A DNA stretch of 64,000 bases from Rhodocollybia butyracea (Eukaryota > Basidiomycota > Agaricomycetes > Agaricales > Omphalotaceae): positions 248,001 through 312,000 of the forward strand of contig JADNRY010000004.1 in the NCBI GenBank assembly GCA_015501585.1, given 5' to 3'. Position numbers and translations under genes: made by a program. The notes beneath the pieces are model-generated. The model was not told the DNA's origin. It saw only the letters and a list, made by a program, of their open reading frames with translations, and searched no databases. Of the stretch, positions 22,413-33,813 are shown piece by piece (the stretch's first letter is position 1; each line of letters opens with the position of its first letter).

Positions 22413-24009
22413 GTTGAGCTGGTGATGGAGTTGAAAGTCAAAGTTTCGCCAACTTTATACGTCTCCTTTCTGTAAAAATAGAGAGACAGGCACTTTAACG
22501 CCGGGAGAATGACGGTGATGGAAGAAACCATGAGTGGTATTTGTCCAAGTTTGGCAGCAACCCTTGTTCTGATTATGGAAGGACTTCAACTAGCTTCAAA
22601 GTTTGCGGTAACATCTGGTAACATTTACGCAATTAGACAGGAGGGAAGGTACAAATCCTACAAATTTCAGGTCCAATCGTCTCCTTACATCCGTTCATTT
22701 TTGTTCATTAAAGATTTACAGCGACTCGGCAGAGCTCGGCAGCCGGTTACCCTGAACGTGAACTAGCTGGCACGTCAAAGGGACCCACAGCATCATGCAT
22801 CAGTACTCAGTTCCAACCAATCTGTGAAATTTGCTTCCACGGCGGTACTTTTACTCTAGAAGTCTAACAGCTTCCGCGGGGAGTTTGCGCCACACAAGAA
22901 GACGCTTTGACCACAAGGATCTCCTAATTAGTTATCCTTGTATTTCTTGACTTGATAGAGGTACGTGAGCGGTAATGGTCTTGATAATTTTGGGACTAGG
23001 GCTATTTTCGCCCAAGATCAGAAATATCTTAGGGGACAATGTGCCTGTACCTCAGGGAACCGGCACCGTGGCTTCTAAATGCTGTTCATCACCAAAAACC
23101 ATGTCCAGAACTCCACGACTGTCCCAGTCGAGAACATAGTGCTACAAACTGAGCTGTATGGGATCTGCATCTAGTCTGTCACAGCACAAACCTTGAGTTA
23201 GAAAAGCCCTCAGGACTACATGCGGTAGACAGAGATCTGCCTAGATAATATTCGTCCTTGAAGGTGAAATGTTGACGAGGAGAATCATTAGAAGTCGAGC
23301 GTGTCGGAACTTTTAAGAACCGGCGATAAGGCCCGATATCTCAATATAATGACCATTATAGATACGGTATTGATAAGGGCGTATATGAATAAAGGTCGGT
23401 CAGATAAGATGACGGTCTGATGGCCACTTATGGACCTTATGGGCCCTGATGTGCGTTCAGCTTCAACGTTAGCGTAGCAAATAGACTATGTACATATGCT
23501 AGGCTTAGTTTCTGGTGTGATAAGTACATTCACGTGCATTGCAAGCTCAACTACTGACAATTTCTCATCACTTGAGCAGCCGGTGCATCACGAGTTATTG
23601 ACAAGTTACCATCTTTTTGATGGTTCTTACAGAGATAGTAGAACGAGTGGAATACATGTATTTTAACTGTTACGAACAGGTGGGATGATATTTATTTAAC
23701 TGCTGCACAAACTATAGGCCTTGGGAGCCATCGGAATGGGACAGGTTCATATAACTGGGCCGACTTCATTATCGTTATCGGGTTACCTCATATCATGTCA
23801 AGATAAGGCCCTTCTATTGCTGATGTCATTATCTTGCCGATTTCAAATCTCCGACACGCTAAGTAGCATGAACCTCGCCAGAAACAATGGACAGGTGAGA
23901 ACTTTTCAAGCTTCCACCTCCTTCCCCCCAGACCTCATCGACACGACATCTTTTATCTTCTAACTTGGAAAAAGGACAGAAAAAACTTCTCGTTCCTAAC
24001 CTTGGTCAT
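22413..24009. other. Spacer
   Basis: No supported gene. Short frames only; no terminal repeats or transposon motifs noticed. The first 100 bases are presumably the esterase promoter. Confidence 0.4.
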
Positions 24010-24045
24010 TGCTCCCTGCAAGGCTCGAACTTGCGACCTCGAGAT
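24010..24045 (-). pseudogene. tRNA 3'-half fragment
   Basis: Read on the minus strand it gives an anticodon-stem end, variable AGGTC, T-arm GCAAG-TTCGAGC-CTTGC, then AGGGAGC and A. The acceptor strand would pair, with one wobble, with the GCTTCCT of the tRNA-like 5' half at 24253. No 5' half lies immediately beside it. Confidence 0.5.
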
Positions 24046-24154
24046 CAAGAACTTCACTAGTCCTTGGCAGTAGCAGTTGCAAGCCCGACCCTCGCTACTT
24101 TGAGGTTATGTTAGGACCTTCGGCTATAAATTCACCGAAGTCCTGCTTGGCTGA

Positions 24155-24253
24155 AGAAGTAACAAGGCTCGAACTCGCGACTTCGAGATTAGCGAACTAC
24201 CATAGTTCTCAGCTCTTATGAGACTTGCGCTCTACCGCCTGAGCTAAGGAAGC
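24155..24253 (-). pseudogene. tRNA-Met (CAT)-like gene with intron, 3' acceptor lost
   Basis: The minus strand starts GCTTCCTTAGCTC (acceptor and D-stem), then GGTAGAGC and CAAGTCTCATAA. CAT is the anticodon, followed by about 25 nt of intron-like sequence, then TCTCG, AAGTC, and T-arm GCGAG-TTCGAGC-CTTGT. The following bases (TACTTCT) cannot pair with GCTTCCT, and the anticodon stem has a mismatch. It therefore resembles an elongator tRNA-Met whose 3' end is missing. Confidence 0.55.
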
Positions 24254-24478
24254 GATGTACTCTATAGAAACTACCCTGTCAGCTCCAAGTCCTATGATAA
24301 AACGGCCGATAGTCATCGAAGTGAGTACTTACTTGGTACTTACAGTGCAGGTTAAAGTACCTGATGATATTCAGAAGCCGAATTCGGAGCTCTAACAAGG
24401 GTGACCAGAACCTGAAGGCCCAAGGGAGTGGAGAAAGCTTTGAAAAAAATGAAAGCACCAAACAATCATTATATATAT

Positions 24479-24509
24479 GCTCCCTGCGACTCGAACTTGC
24501 GACCTCGGA
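24479..24509 (-). pseudogene. Second tRNA 3'-half fragment
   Basis: The minus strand reads AGGTCGCAAGTTCGAGT then CGCAGGGAGCA. This is the same 3' half as 24010-24045, with two bases lost from the T-stem. It touches the Dicer-like remnant that starts at 24508. Confidence 0.5.
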
Positions 24510-25095
24510 AATACCCTTCATCAAATCTTATTTTCAAGAAGCCTCTCCACAAACAATCATCAACACTGGATGGAAGTTCGACCCTCCAAAAGTTCTCAGT
24601 GACGTTTTCGAAAGTATCATTGGTGCAGTTCTCATCGACTCGGGTTATAATTATGAGATAGTAGAGGGCAGTATGGAAGATATACTTGGCATTCTTTTTC
24701 CAGCGGCCACCCATTCGACTGGATCCGATTTCGACTCATACAGTGAATTGCAGTGTCAAGTGTCAGTGTCAGGATCCGAGAAGGCCAAGTTTAGGCAAGC
24801 GCGGTTTTCCTTGGAATATCCACCGGATTTTCCTCTTTAGTGTAGCCTCAAAAGGCGGACGAGACGGCATGCAGGTCACACTAAGTAGTACTGCATGATG
24901 TTATCGTAGCAGTTCCAATTATCTCTGCAAACATGACAGTCGCCAAAAATCTAGCGGCGGAAAGGGCCCTTTCTATCCTTCAAGATGCTGACCAGGTAAT
25001 CTCTCTCTCTCGCGTCTGTATTTGTGGAATCAGATCGATCTCAGAGATGGAATCTCTGCGAGAAGACTCCGACGATAATGAGGAGCAGTAGATAC
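24508..25095 (+). pseudogene. Dicer-like RNase III fragment (remnant)
   Basis: From 24508 the frame encodes EIPFIKSYFQEASPQTIINT and then PPKVLSDVFESIIGAVLIDS, followed by GYNYE. This is the second RNase III domain of fungal Dicers (family knowledge: the D..ES..GA...DSG signature). Further on, after a frame change, VVLHDVIVAVPI and NMTVAKNLAAERALSILQD (about 24885-24995) match the Dicer C-terminal region. The helicase, PAZ and first RNase III domains are absent: upstream lies a tRNA fragment. The stretch at about 24700-24880 is out of register and has a stop at 24838-24840. Dicer would cut double-stranded RNA in RNA silencing; this piece cannot. Confidence 0.6.
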
Positions 25096-25199
25096 ACTTT
25101 TGTGTTCAACCATTCATTGCCTGGAGGCTCTTGTTGGGCATCTCTAGGACGGTTCGCTTTAGCTGTGAAGAATAACCATTGAAACATTTCAGACTATTG

Positions 25200-27486
25200 C
25201 TACAATCCTGGAGCTAGAGATACAAGTTTGAGTGGCATCGACCCCCCCTTTCCATCAGCAAAGGGTTGCAAAGTTGGAAATATAGACTGAGTAATCTTAG
25301 CCTCAGTAGGCTCAAATTCAAATGAGCGCACAAGAACAGCAATAGCTATTTTGAGCTCCAATACACCTGAAATGAAAGAAGCTCCAGAAGTGGTCAAAAT
25401 AGCGCAATGCAAAACTCACCAAGTCGATAGCCGATGCAACTTCGTGGTCCATCGGCTGCATTGAGCATTTAGCAAGTAAGTCACCTCAACAACATTTTTT
25501 GGAGCAACGTACAAAATGAAGACACTCCGCCCCAGGGTCCGTGGGGGAGTTTGTCTATGGAAGGAACGCCTCCAGGCTCGATCCATCGTTCAGGAATAAA
25601 TTGATCTCCGTTGTTTCCCCAGACTTGTTTATTGACATTAAGGAGAGCCCAAGGAATCCGGAATACCTGGATATATGTATGGTGAGTAGCCAATCGCAGA
25701 AAACGAACAGACACGAACCTGACCAGCTTTAACAACAAACGAGGACACTATCTCCCCACCTTCAGTACGGATGGTCTGGCTAAGAGGTATTACATCATCT
25801 TGAAGAGCTACGCGCTCTGTAGGCGGCCCAGCAGGGTGCAAACGTAGTCTGAATCCAAGATGCGGTACATACATGTAAGCACAGCTCGAATTTCCAAGGC
25901 GAAGATTCAAAAGGATCGAAAGGCTTACCCCTCTTTAACCACAGCATTGAGATACTCAAATGCGACGATGGAATTGTAATCAAGAGAGGCCACAGTTCCG
26001 AGCTCGTGTCGAAGCTTGTCTTGGATTGAGGGATTTCGAGCCAATTGAAGCAGTAGAAACTCAATAGTGGCCGCAGTCGTCTCATGCCCAACCATCCTAT
26101 ATAACTCACCAGCTATAGTGTGTTAGTTCGAGAAGATTTTGCCCGACGCACAAAAAGGTTGTAATCTAAAGACGAGAGAATGAGCAAAGCGCAGCGATAT
26201 CAGCAACTGGGCCATACATTATCAAGTAGTTCAGTGGTAGTTAGTCGAGCTTCCGAATTTTCTGTCAAGTTGTGACTGCCATTGACCAGAATCGACAATA
26301 TATCATGACCATGAAGAAGGTTCGTGTTCTGGGCGCTATCCGATATAAGTTTTCCCGCGAGTTTGTGTATGACCTGCCTCGACACGGCATCTTGAAAAGC
26401 AGGTATGGGTAAGTTCATAATCCAAGGGAAAACGTTTATCAGAATGGGTGCGATGAATCCAACGAACGTCCGCGATATAGCCACATCTTTATGCCAGGCA
26501 GAAGTGATTGCTCTCGCTTCTGTACTTTTACCGTCTTCGAAATCGTGTCCGAAACCAACTCGGCCTATGATATCTAAACTGTAGCTGCGTAAGAAAGTGA
26601 CCAGAACCCTTTAACTCGGTGAAACCTACGTGCAAGCAGATATGACAGGAACTATATCTACTACATGACCGTTTGTTCGGCCAGTACCTCTTAAGGTAGA
26701 AAGGAGATTTTGGGTCATCTAGTACCATAATGAACTCGAGACGCTGACATTGATCTGTGGATACGGTTCACTGACCTTGTCTACACAGTAGAATATATCG
26801 TCAGCCATGGCCTCGACCGCACTTGATCTAAGTTAACAAGTTTTAGCGTGATCCTGAACTTCCATCACTAGAGACTTTTATACGTACGTGAATGCTGGTG
26901 CTAGCAGTCTGCGCTGGTATCTATGGTCCTCGCCTTCAGCCCACACGACCCCCTTCCAATGAGCCTTTCGATGACACGCCGAAATGCTGGTGATTTCACT
27001 AAAGACAATAACAGTAAGTACTGCCCGAAAAAGTAATCGGGAGACAGACCATGAGTGGTGGAGTTTTGGAATATATGTTGAGCAGCCGAGTTATCTCCCA
27101 CAACGACCTAGTATATCCAGGTTTAAATTTGGTACATCTCGAGAACGGTAGGTTATATCCCAATTATTTAATGTGCACGTACAATGTCGGATTGAAATAA
27201 CGCTGCTTTGATTCTATACACGAGCCCAACTGATGCAGCCCACTTGATATAGATTTCAGACGCCTGATGTTGGAATATTTCGAGCTCATGTCCCCATATC
27301 CAGCTTGTTTGCTTTGAATACTGGATTGCTAATGGATTTCGAGTTTCTATCGTAAGGCACAAGAAAACTTACAGGCATTGGAAGCTTTTCTGCCGTGCTC
27401 CACTTACGCTGCACATTTTTCCAGAACAGAAAGGACGCCCCGAGGATGAAAATGCCGAGTGGAAATGAGTAGCTGTTGCTAGTCAT
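25200..27486 (-). CDS. Cytochrome P450, with a one-base frame break
   Basis: Thirteen minus-strand exons: 27486-27373, 27320-27183, 27107-27050, 26998-26888, 26827-26776, 26718-26630, 26584-26218, 26165-26152 (14 nt), 26096-25929, 25848-25719, 25666-25513, 25455-25420, 25366-25200; about 532 residues. It has an N-terminal membrane anchor (GIFILGASFLFW), the I-helix ITTFLMVGHETTA, the K-helix EGLR, PERW, and the heme loop GPWGGVSSFSDGPRSCIGYR with the Cys ligand. It is a microsomal heme monooxygenase; the substrate is unknown. In exon 4, RRVIERLIGRG changes frame into VWAEGEDHRYQRRLL at a GGGGG run (about 26951); one base appears missing. All other phases fit. It is either a young pseudogene or a sequence error. 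Confidence 0.85.
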
Positions 27487-28178
27487 TATGGAGGAAGGGA
27501 AGCAAAGCAAAAGTAGCAATTTCGGGCTCGCAGGCCGTTGATCGGCGTTTCAAAATTTTCGCGTTTCTACATCGTTCAGTCCTGTCAAAGTAAGCACTAA
27601 GTAGCGCGCGTACTAAAAAATCATAATTGTACACAACTGTACAAGGGCGAAACTACTATCAAAACGTAACGATTGAACTGACTATTTGAAGCGTTTATGC
27701 TCGGCTGTCTGACCTGCCTGGTTCAAACAGGCGACCCGTTGTTTACACTTCACCAGCCAAGTGTATACGTAGTCCCTGCAAGTGACAAACTAGAGCGATG
27801 CTTTGAACTCCTCCAAGGGAATAGGAGGGCCATTATGCATTAGGCCTTAGGCCTTAGCCAACAGAGCGGACGCGTTTTCTTCGGACACGTACTGTTTGTT
27901 GAAAAAATCACAACCCAGTTTCGTGGTGTTTCGTGTTTGAGAAGTGTGCCAGGAGCAATAGGATTGAGGTGTGTGACGTTCATCGAGGCGATAAGTTTAT
28001 CCGAATGACCAGCGGTTGGGAACGCTTCATCGAGCTCCTCTGCAAGCTTTCGCGAAACTTCCTTTCGATTCTAATTTCCAGCTAATTCTGAAACCTGAGG
28101 ATATGCAGTTATACCCCTTGTCGGGATAGCCTGCGGGATAGGGACAAGAACTGGAAAAGTCGCGTGGTTTTTCTGGAC
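27487..28178. other. Spacer
   Basis: No gene seen. The 200 bases next to 27486 would be the P450 promoter. Confidence 0.4.
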
Positions 28179-28431
28179 CTATTGCCCAGTAGAGTACAGA
28201 GCCTGAAGGCCTGACACAGCGGGGTTGGAGGCATAGGAATCATTGGCAGGGCAGACATCGAGATCGTCGGCAGCGTTGAAGAGCGTGATATCGACGTTTC
28301 TTGGTTTCCTTTGATAAAACGAGACCGGCCGCGACCAGAGCTAATCTGACCTGGTACTGTAGTCTTGGGTACACGGAAACCCTCACCATCCATGAAGCAA
28401 AAAGGAAGAAAGAGAGATGCTTCGAAATCAA
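28179..28431 (-). CDS. Possible small secreted protein (weak)
   Basis: The minus strand opens at 28431 with MISKHLSFFLFASWM, which resembles a signal peptide. It closes at 28179 with a tail (DDLDVCPANDSYASNP, then VSGLQALYSTGQ) that looks protein-like but is in another frame. At least one intron would be needed, with several GT-AG choices in between; I could not fix one. No family is recognised. The start and end may belong to one gene, or the similarity to a gene may be chance. Confidence 0.25.
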
Positions 28432-28719
28432 AGCAGAGCTGCCAAGAAAATTAGGCGCTCACGCCCATTCGACCGTGACCAGACGATAAAACTGCGAAAG
28501 TTCAAGTTGTGGCGAGTGCTGAGCGTTATGTCGAGACGTCACTGAAAGAATGCCCGCAGAGATCATGAGGAGACATCGCTGGCGACCGTGTCATTGTGGC
28601 ATGATCCTAGGAGCTAAATGTCGGATAATGTCCATAAGAATTTACGTGCATTCCCGTTCTAGAACGATTTTAGTTCGAGTTTAAATAAGCTACAAAAGGA
28701 CATTAAAGCTGCAGCGCTG

Positions 28720-28935
28720 GACCCTCAAGCTTCAAGGCCTCAAGGACTGAGGCCTATATGGCTCGAACACTGTCGTTGCTCCGCGAAGGCGGCCTTTATC
28801 GTTTGGTGAGTCTTTCAGCTCCCGGCAGTCCGCTCGAGGTTCGCCCTTTGGGCTCACTTCTCGCAAGGCCATCGCTCGAGGCTCCCCTCGCTTCGGGCTC
28901 ACCTCTCTCAAGCACAAGACATCGCTGCGCACAAA
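28720..28935. repeat. Short imperfect GC-rich tandem repeat
   Basis: Units of about 45-50 bp share CGCTCGAGG, then CGCCCTTTGGGCTCAC or CGCTTCGGGCTCAC, and end in ...CAT. About two and a half units are visible. The stretch at 33640-33700 (CTCGAGTTCTCCCCTTCGGG) is a similar single element. Confidence 0.5.
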
Positions 28936-29383
28936 TTACTATCGCTTCGTGAATGGGCGACGGCAGCCATCTATCTTAATCGAATATTATCTATCACTGA
29001 TACACTCAACTACGAGACTCACGTTTTACTGTTACTCTAAGTATTTTCTAGTCTGGTTCATACCTTCTAGGATATGACTATCAAGCTGTAAACGTGAAAC
29101 TAAGTGGCTTGGTAGCCAATTTTACAATCAATTCTTTATTCTGAACGTCTATGTGTACAACATTCTACATTCCTACGTGACTCTACATACATGTGATTGA
29201 ATACAAAAAATCTAATCAAAAGGAAACAAAAGAATAACATATGCATAAGTAATGAGATGAGATGAGGGAGATATCGCGCGGGTTGTGATGATCAGGAGAT
29301 AATGAAGGGAACATAGATATATAAAAATATGAAGTGGACAGAGTTGAAAAGAGAAAGACAGACCCACGTCGACAGTACTTTCC
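28936..29383. other. Spacer, probable 3' flank of the AT-hook gene
   Basis: AT-rich, with no gene seen. Confidence 0.35.
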
Positions 29384-32140
29384 TCATTCGTGATTTGTGA
29401 AGGCCGGATCAAATAGCGAGGAACCATCGTCGTATGGGAAAGCAGAAGCTCCCTGAATCCAGGCGGCAATAAGGTCCGAGAGAGCAAGCTCTGCAGCCGC
29501 TGCGGGATCCAACGCGTTAGAGCCCGAGGGAGTTGGAGCTACCTGATAGCCGTAGGGACTCTGGAACGACGTGCTGGCGTTGGGGACTGGGATAGCAGGA
29601 TATATCTGAGACCGATAGTAAGCCTGATTGTTGTCGAACACGGTCTGCACCAACAATACACGACGCCGAAGCATAGGAATGTCGTTAGGGATGACTCCTC
29701 GGATCCACGCAGTCAGATACCCCACAGACCGGCAGATATACCGATCATCTTTCCCATCCTGGTACGCGATTTTGAGGACCGACGGCAGCCACATGGCCGC
29801 AAGCTCGAGGGGACAGTCAATAGCGAAGAGATAATCGGGCCATACTTTCGAGGACGGGTGGTCTGGCCAGTAATATCGGAAATTAGTCCTGGTGTCGAGC
29901 ACGAAACAGTGCTTCTTGAAGAATAGACAGAGGGGCCCTCCGATGCGCTGGGCGAGCCCAGCAAGGTTCATGATGTGCGGCAACTCCGCCTGCGAGCCGT
30001 CGGTACATCGGACAGACAGGAAGGGCTGATAGTCGGAATGACGAAACTCCGCGAGTAAACTGTGGCCGTGGATCCAAGCATTGGTGTGGATGATATGATG
30101 CCACGCCAAGGCGGCGAGTACAGATAGCTGTCGGTATAGACACTTCCTACAGTGACACTTGTTCTGGGGGGTCTCGCAGTTATTTGGAGAGCCCTGAGGC
30201 TGGAATAAGGAAGAGAGGGATCAGTCTCGTAACGTAATCTCAGGACATAGTCGACAGACCTTCTGTTCGGAATTTAGCTTTTGACGGATGAGATCGAGAA
30301 TGGTCCAGTCGTTCACGAGCTTTTGAAATTCGTCCTTGTATCTATTTGTGAGAAATTTGAAATTGGCGTGAAAGCTGGCGAGCAAGGAGTCGTTTCCTGT
30401 GGTGGAGACTGCTGTGGTTGTCGTGTTGGCTACTCCTTTGTTTACTGCGTCGTCTACTGGTTTGGTGCCTGCCTCGTCGCCCGCTTGGGCCCCTTTTTTC
30501 TTTCCCGCACTATTCCTGGGCCGCTTCGGGGGACGGGGAACCCCCGTAGCAGCAGAAAAACACGAGAAAGATGAGGTCAAACCTACAGTCTCTGGGTTGT
30601 CGTTTTCTGCCGGATCATCTTCGAGCGCGCGCTTTTTGGTGGCACGAGCCTTGGCAGGAGGCTTAGGATTGGACGAAGAAGCGTTGGCCGCTTTCGGTGG
30701 CCGTCCCCTTCTAGGCTTGGATGGAGCTTGGGTGATATCGACTGGCACCGGTAGAATGACCTCTTTCGCCTTCCCTTTCCCGCGGCCCTTGGGAGGGATC
30801 GGAACGGGACGTGAAGGTTGAGACGTGGCGCTGCGAGGAGCTTCGAGGAGCTCGATTTGCTGAGGTGGTGAATATCCAGATGTGTGTTCGGGAACATCCT
30901 GGACCTCTGGGTAGTCGTATTCACCGCCATCCTGCCCGACCTGAGGCTGATTGGACTGTAGAGGACATGGAATAGCGGAGGCGGAATGTGGGATATCAGG
31001 AACGTCTTGGACGTTTGGGTGATCGTGTCCACCGACGTCCTGTCCCGCCCGAGACTGATCATACTGCGGAGGACGTGGTATGGCGTGGTCTGGAATGGGA
31101 GTAACGTATTGAACGGTTGGGTAGTCGTATACACCGTTGTCCTGCCCCGCTCGAGACTGATCATGCTGCGGAGGATGTGGTATGGCGTGGTCTGGATTAG
31201 GAGGAACGTATTGAACGGTTGGGTGATCGTATCCACCGTCATTCTGCCCCGCCCGAGACTGATCGTACTGCAGAGGACGTGGTATGCCGTGCTCTGGATG
31301 AGGAACGTATTGACCGTTCGAATGATCGTATCCACCGTCGTTCTGCCCTGCCAGAGACTGATCGTGCTGCGGTGGCATGGCAAAGGTAGAGTAGTAGTCG
31401 AGATAACTACTAGGATTGTTCAGCCCGAAATTTGGGGCGGGTTGGATCCCTTGGGCCTCTTGAACGTCCGGTAGCTGCGGTGTTGGCAACGAGAGCTGGG
31501 CGATATCGAAATTGAAATCGGCGGCCTCCAGAGCAGTTTCTTCGAGCTTGGTAGACAGGTCGCTCGGATCCTGTGATGGAGGTGCAGCAGCTTGCTGAGG
31601 GTGATCGTTGGGTTGCTGGGAAGGCTGCCGCCAAAAGGTAGGATCAAAGTCATCGTCAGTCAGCTGAGGTTCTGCGACGTCTATTCCATTCGACGAATAA
31701 GCAGAGAAGAAATATTCATCCGGCGTCATAAATCGCTGAGCATCGTTACACGGCGCTGCTTGGTCTTGCCATTCATAGGAAGAGGAAGAGAGGTTGTAAC
31801 GTAGGCCAAGGTCAGTCGCCATGTCGCTCTGGGTCTGGAGGTGGAGTTGGTTGGCGGGCTGGTCATAGGGAAATGGCCGAAGAAATTGGGACTGTAACGC
31901 GTCCAGGCGATGGGAATTGCTGTATCGAGAGTCAGGTTGTAATTCATCGACCGCAGACAAAGTCTGCCCAATCCCGCTCGAGTAGCTCTCATCATCGGCT
32001 GATAACGCGGGTGGTTGAGAAAGGCTCGGAGGTGGTGATTCGGGGCGAGCAAGGTGGCTAGGACTTGGGCGTTGGCCAGTAACTGACTCCCGGTCGTCGG
32101 TGCCAGACACGGCGAGAGAGGGTTCGCGATGATCTTCCAT
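29384..32140 (-). CDS. AT-hook protein with five 34-residue repeats, function unknown
   Basis: Two minus-strand exons, 32140-30260 and 30199-29384, joined in phase 0 across a 60-nt intron; about 898 residues. The N-terminal half is Ser/Pro/Gln-rich and disordered. Five repeats of about 34 residues follow (30880-31374 in DNA), each with the pattern (P)QxDQSxAGQ, (G)YDHP, VQYVPxxPDHAIP. Then comes an AT-hook (KPRRGRPPKAA) in basic Pro/Lys-rich sequence, suggesting DNA binding in the nucleus. Exon 2 encodes a folded-looking region starting NCETPQNKCHCRKCLYRQL, with four clustered cysteines and a histidine, followed by conserved-looking Trp/Tyr-rich sequence. The start at 32140 (MEDHREPS) is chosen because the open frame above it looks like leader sequence with possible introns. 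No known family. Confidence 0.75.
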
Positions 32141-32545
32141 TAGATCTTCACGAACAGATCTAAAGCAACGAAGATAAGCACGGTTGGCTGGTGTGAGAGG
32201 TGGAAATGAACACACAACTAGAGAAAGAGGATGTGGTTGAATCAGACGCGTAGAAGCGAGCTGGGTGGCAGCGATGAACAACGCAGATTGCCTTCGAACA
32301 AAACAAGCCAGATAGTCAGATAAGTTGATGCAGGATGAATTAAAAATCAAAGACCTACGAGAGAAGATAGAGCGGATGAACTGCGTGATATCGAAGAGAG
32401 ATCTCGAAGGTAAGAGCAAAAGTGAGAGAAAACAGAGGACAATTTCCTCTAAATAGTGGACTGACATCACGTGATCACGTTCCGAAGGGTGGACAAAGCA
32501 GAGCGGCCACGAGCGCGCTCTGATAACGCTCCTACATGGACAATA

Positions 32546-32629
32546 AGGTCAAAGTGAACGTCTACTATTTGGGAAACGGTCTCCGGCTCTCGGAGACCGT
32601 TTCTTAAACATTAGAGTAAACTTTGACCT
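32546..32629. repeat. 84-bp inverted repeat
   Basis: Inner arms GAAACGGTCTCCG and CGGAGACCGTTTC (13 bp, perfect) flank GCTCT. Outer arms AGGTCAAAG and CTTTGACCT are also perfect, with partly matching sequence between. It lies about 400 bp upstream of the AT-hook gene start. It could be a small MITE or an RNA hairpin; no target-site duplication is evident. Confidence 0.75.
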
Positions 32630-33813
32630 CACGCAGCTCGAATGACCTATGATTAGCCTTTGGATTCGTGAGTAAGAGTTCAAGTGGTCTGAAAATATTA
32701 CCAGTAATTAGCTATAAGGACCTCTCGAATTGATTGTGCTTACTTTCAAAAATCCAAAGTTAAATCACCATAGATTGGGACTTTCGCGCCTTCCGCTAAA
32801 TCGCGTCTCAACAAATTTACCTTTTGGCTCAGGGATTATCATTGTATTAGAATGACAATAGGGAAAATAAATGTTTCGCTCTGCATATATCCACTCAGCC
32901 CAATGTTCCAGACAACCTAGAGTGAATGAGGTTTTCTAATCATACGAGGACATCAAAGACAGACCAGACCTACGTTTACAAGCAAGCATTCTGGACAAGC
33001 AAGAGGACTGAGATCCAGAAGCAGCAGCAACGGGAACTCAGTTCCAATATCTCATTTCGCCGCTATTTCCACGTGAAGAGTTATCCATGACTCTTGAATT
33101 CATCATCTTAAATTACATGTCAGTCAGTCGTCTCTGGTCTGTTCGCTCTCTTTCTTCCTTTTTGCTTGAGGGAATACGAATACGTAGAACGGAAGCAAGC
33201 GAAAAAAACACAGGAGCTTCCAAAATCTTGCCATGATTGTAGGATGATCTGAGTGCTTGGGACATTGAAGGCGGAGGGTGCGGAGGTGTAATATATCCTG
33301 CAGGAGCTGCAATAACAGCGAAGATCTCTTGTGTAGAGGGATAAATCACTTTGAAACAAGGTAACAATGAAAGACAATAGAGAATGTGTGTGGTACATAC
33401 ATACCAGCGAAGTAGGCAACTTAACAAGACCTTCTTCTGAGATTCGTCCAACAGTACTGAGAGTTTAACGACTATATTGTCTGCAAGCTAGAGAATTTCG
33501 ACATGGAGCCGTCCTGAAATCTTGGTCAGAATTGTTTTGTTGAGGCGTATGGATTTGGATTAGCGCCGGTGGCTAAAGGCGTCTAATATCCAAGCTCCGA
33601 CCATCCCCGTGATCCCCTCAGAGTTTGAGGACTCAGAGGAGCCCCGACTCGACAGCAGCTCGAGATTTTCTCGAGTTCTCCCCTTCGGGCGTAAAGAGTT
33701 TGAGTTTTGGTACGGACCCACCGGCGCTCGTTCCCAGAAGTGTCCCACGCTGTATATGACGCGACTGAACGCGTTTAAGCGCCTCCCGTGATTCAATTTT
33801 GGTTCTGTCCGCC
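32630..33813. other. Spacer
   Basis: A minus-strand open stretch at 33113-33451 encodes about 110 residues in three equally open frames. It starts at a non-ATG codon and has no family match. No gene is supported. A short perfect inverted repeat, CTCGAGattttCTCGAG, lies near 33660. Confidence 0.35.

Noticed and set aside
24009..24221. Plus-strand frame with LELATSR-type translation
   Set aside because: It is the translation of tRNA-derived sequence, a common false protein.
30399..31474. Plus-strand frames of 140 and 162 residues
   Set aside because: They are antisense to the repeat and AT-hook coding exon and owe their length to its repeat structure.
33113..33451. Minus-strand 112-residue frame
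   Set aside because: It starts at a non-ATG codon, three frames are equally open, and no family or clean intron was found.
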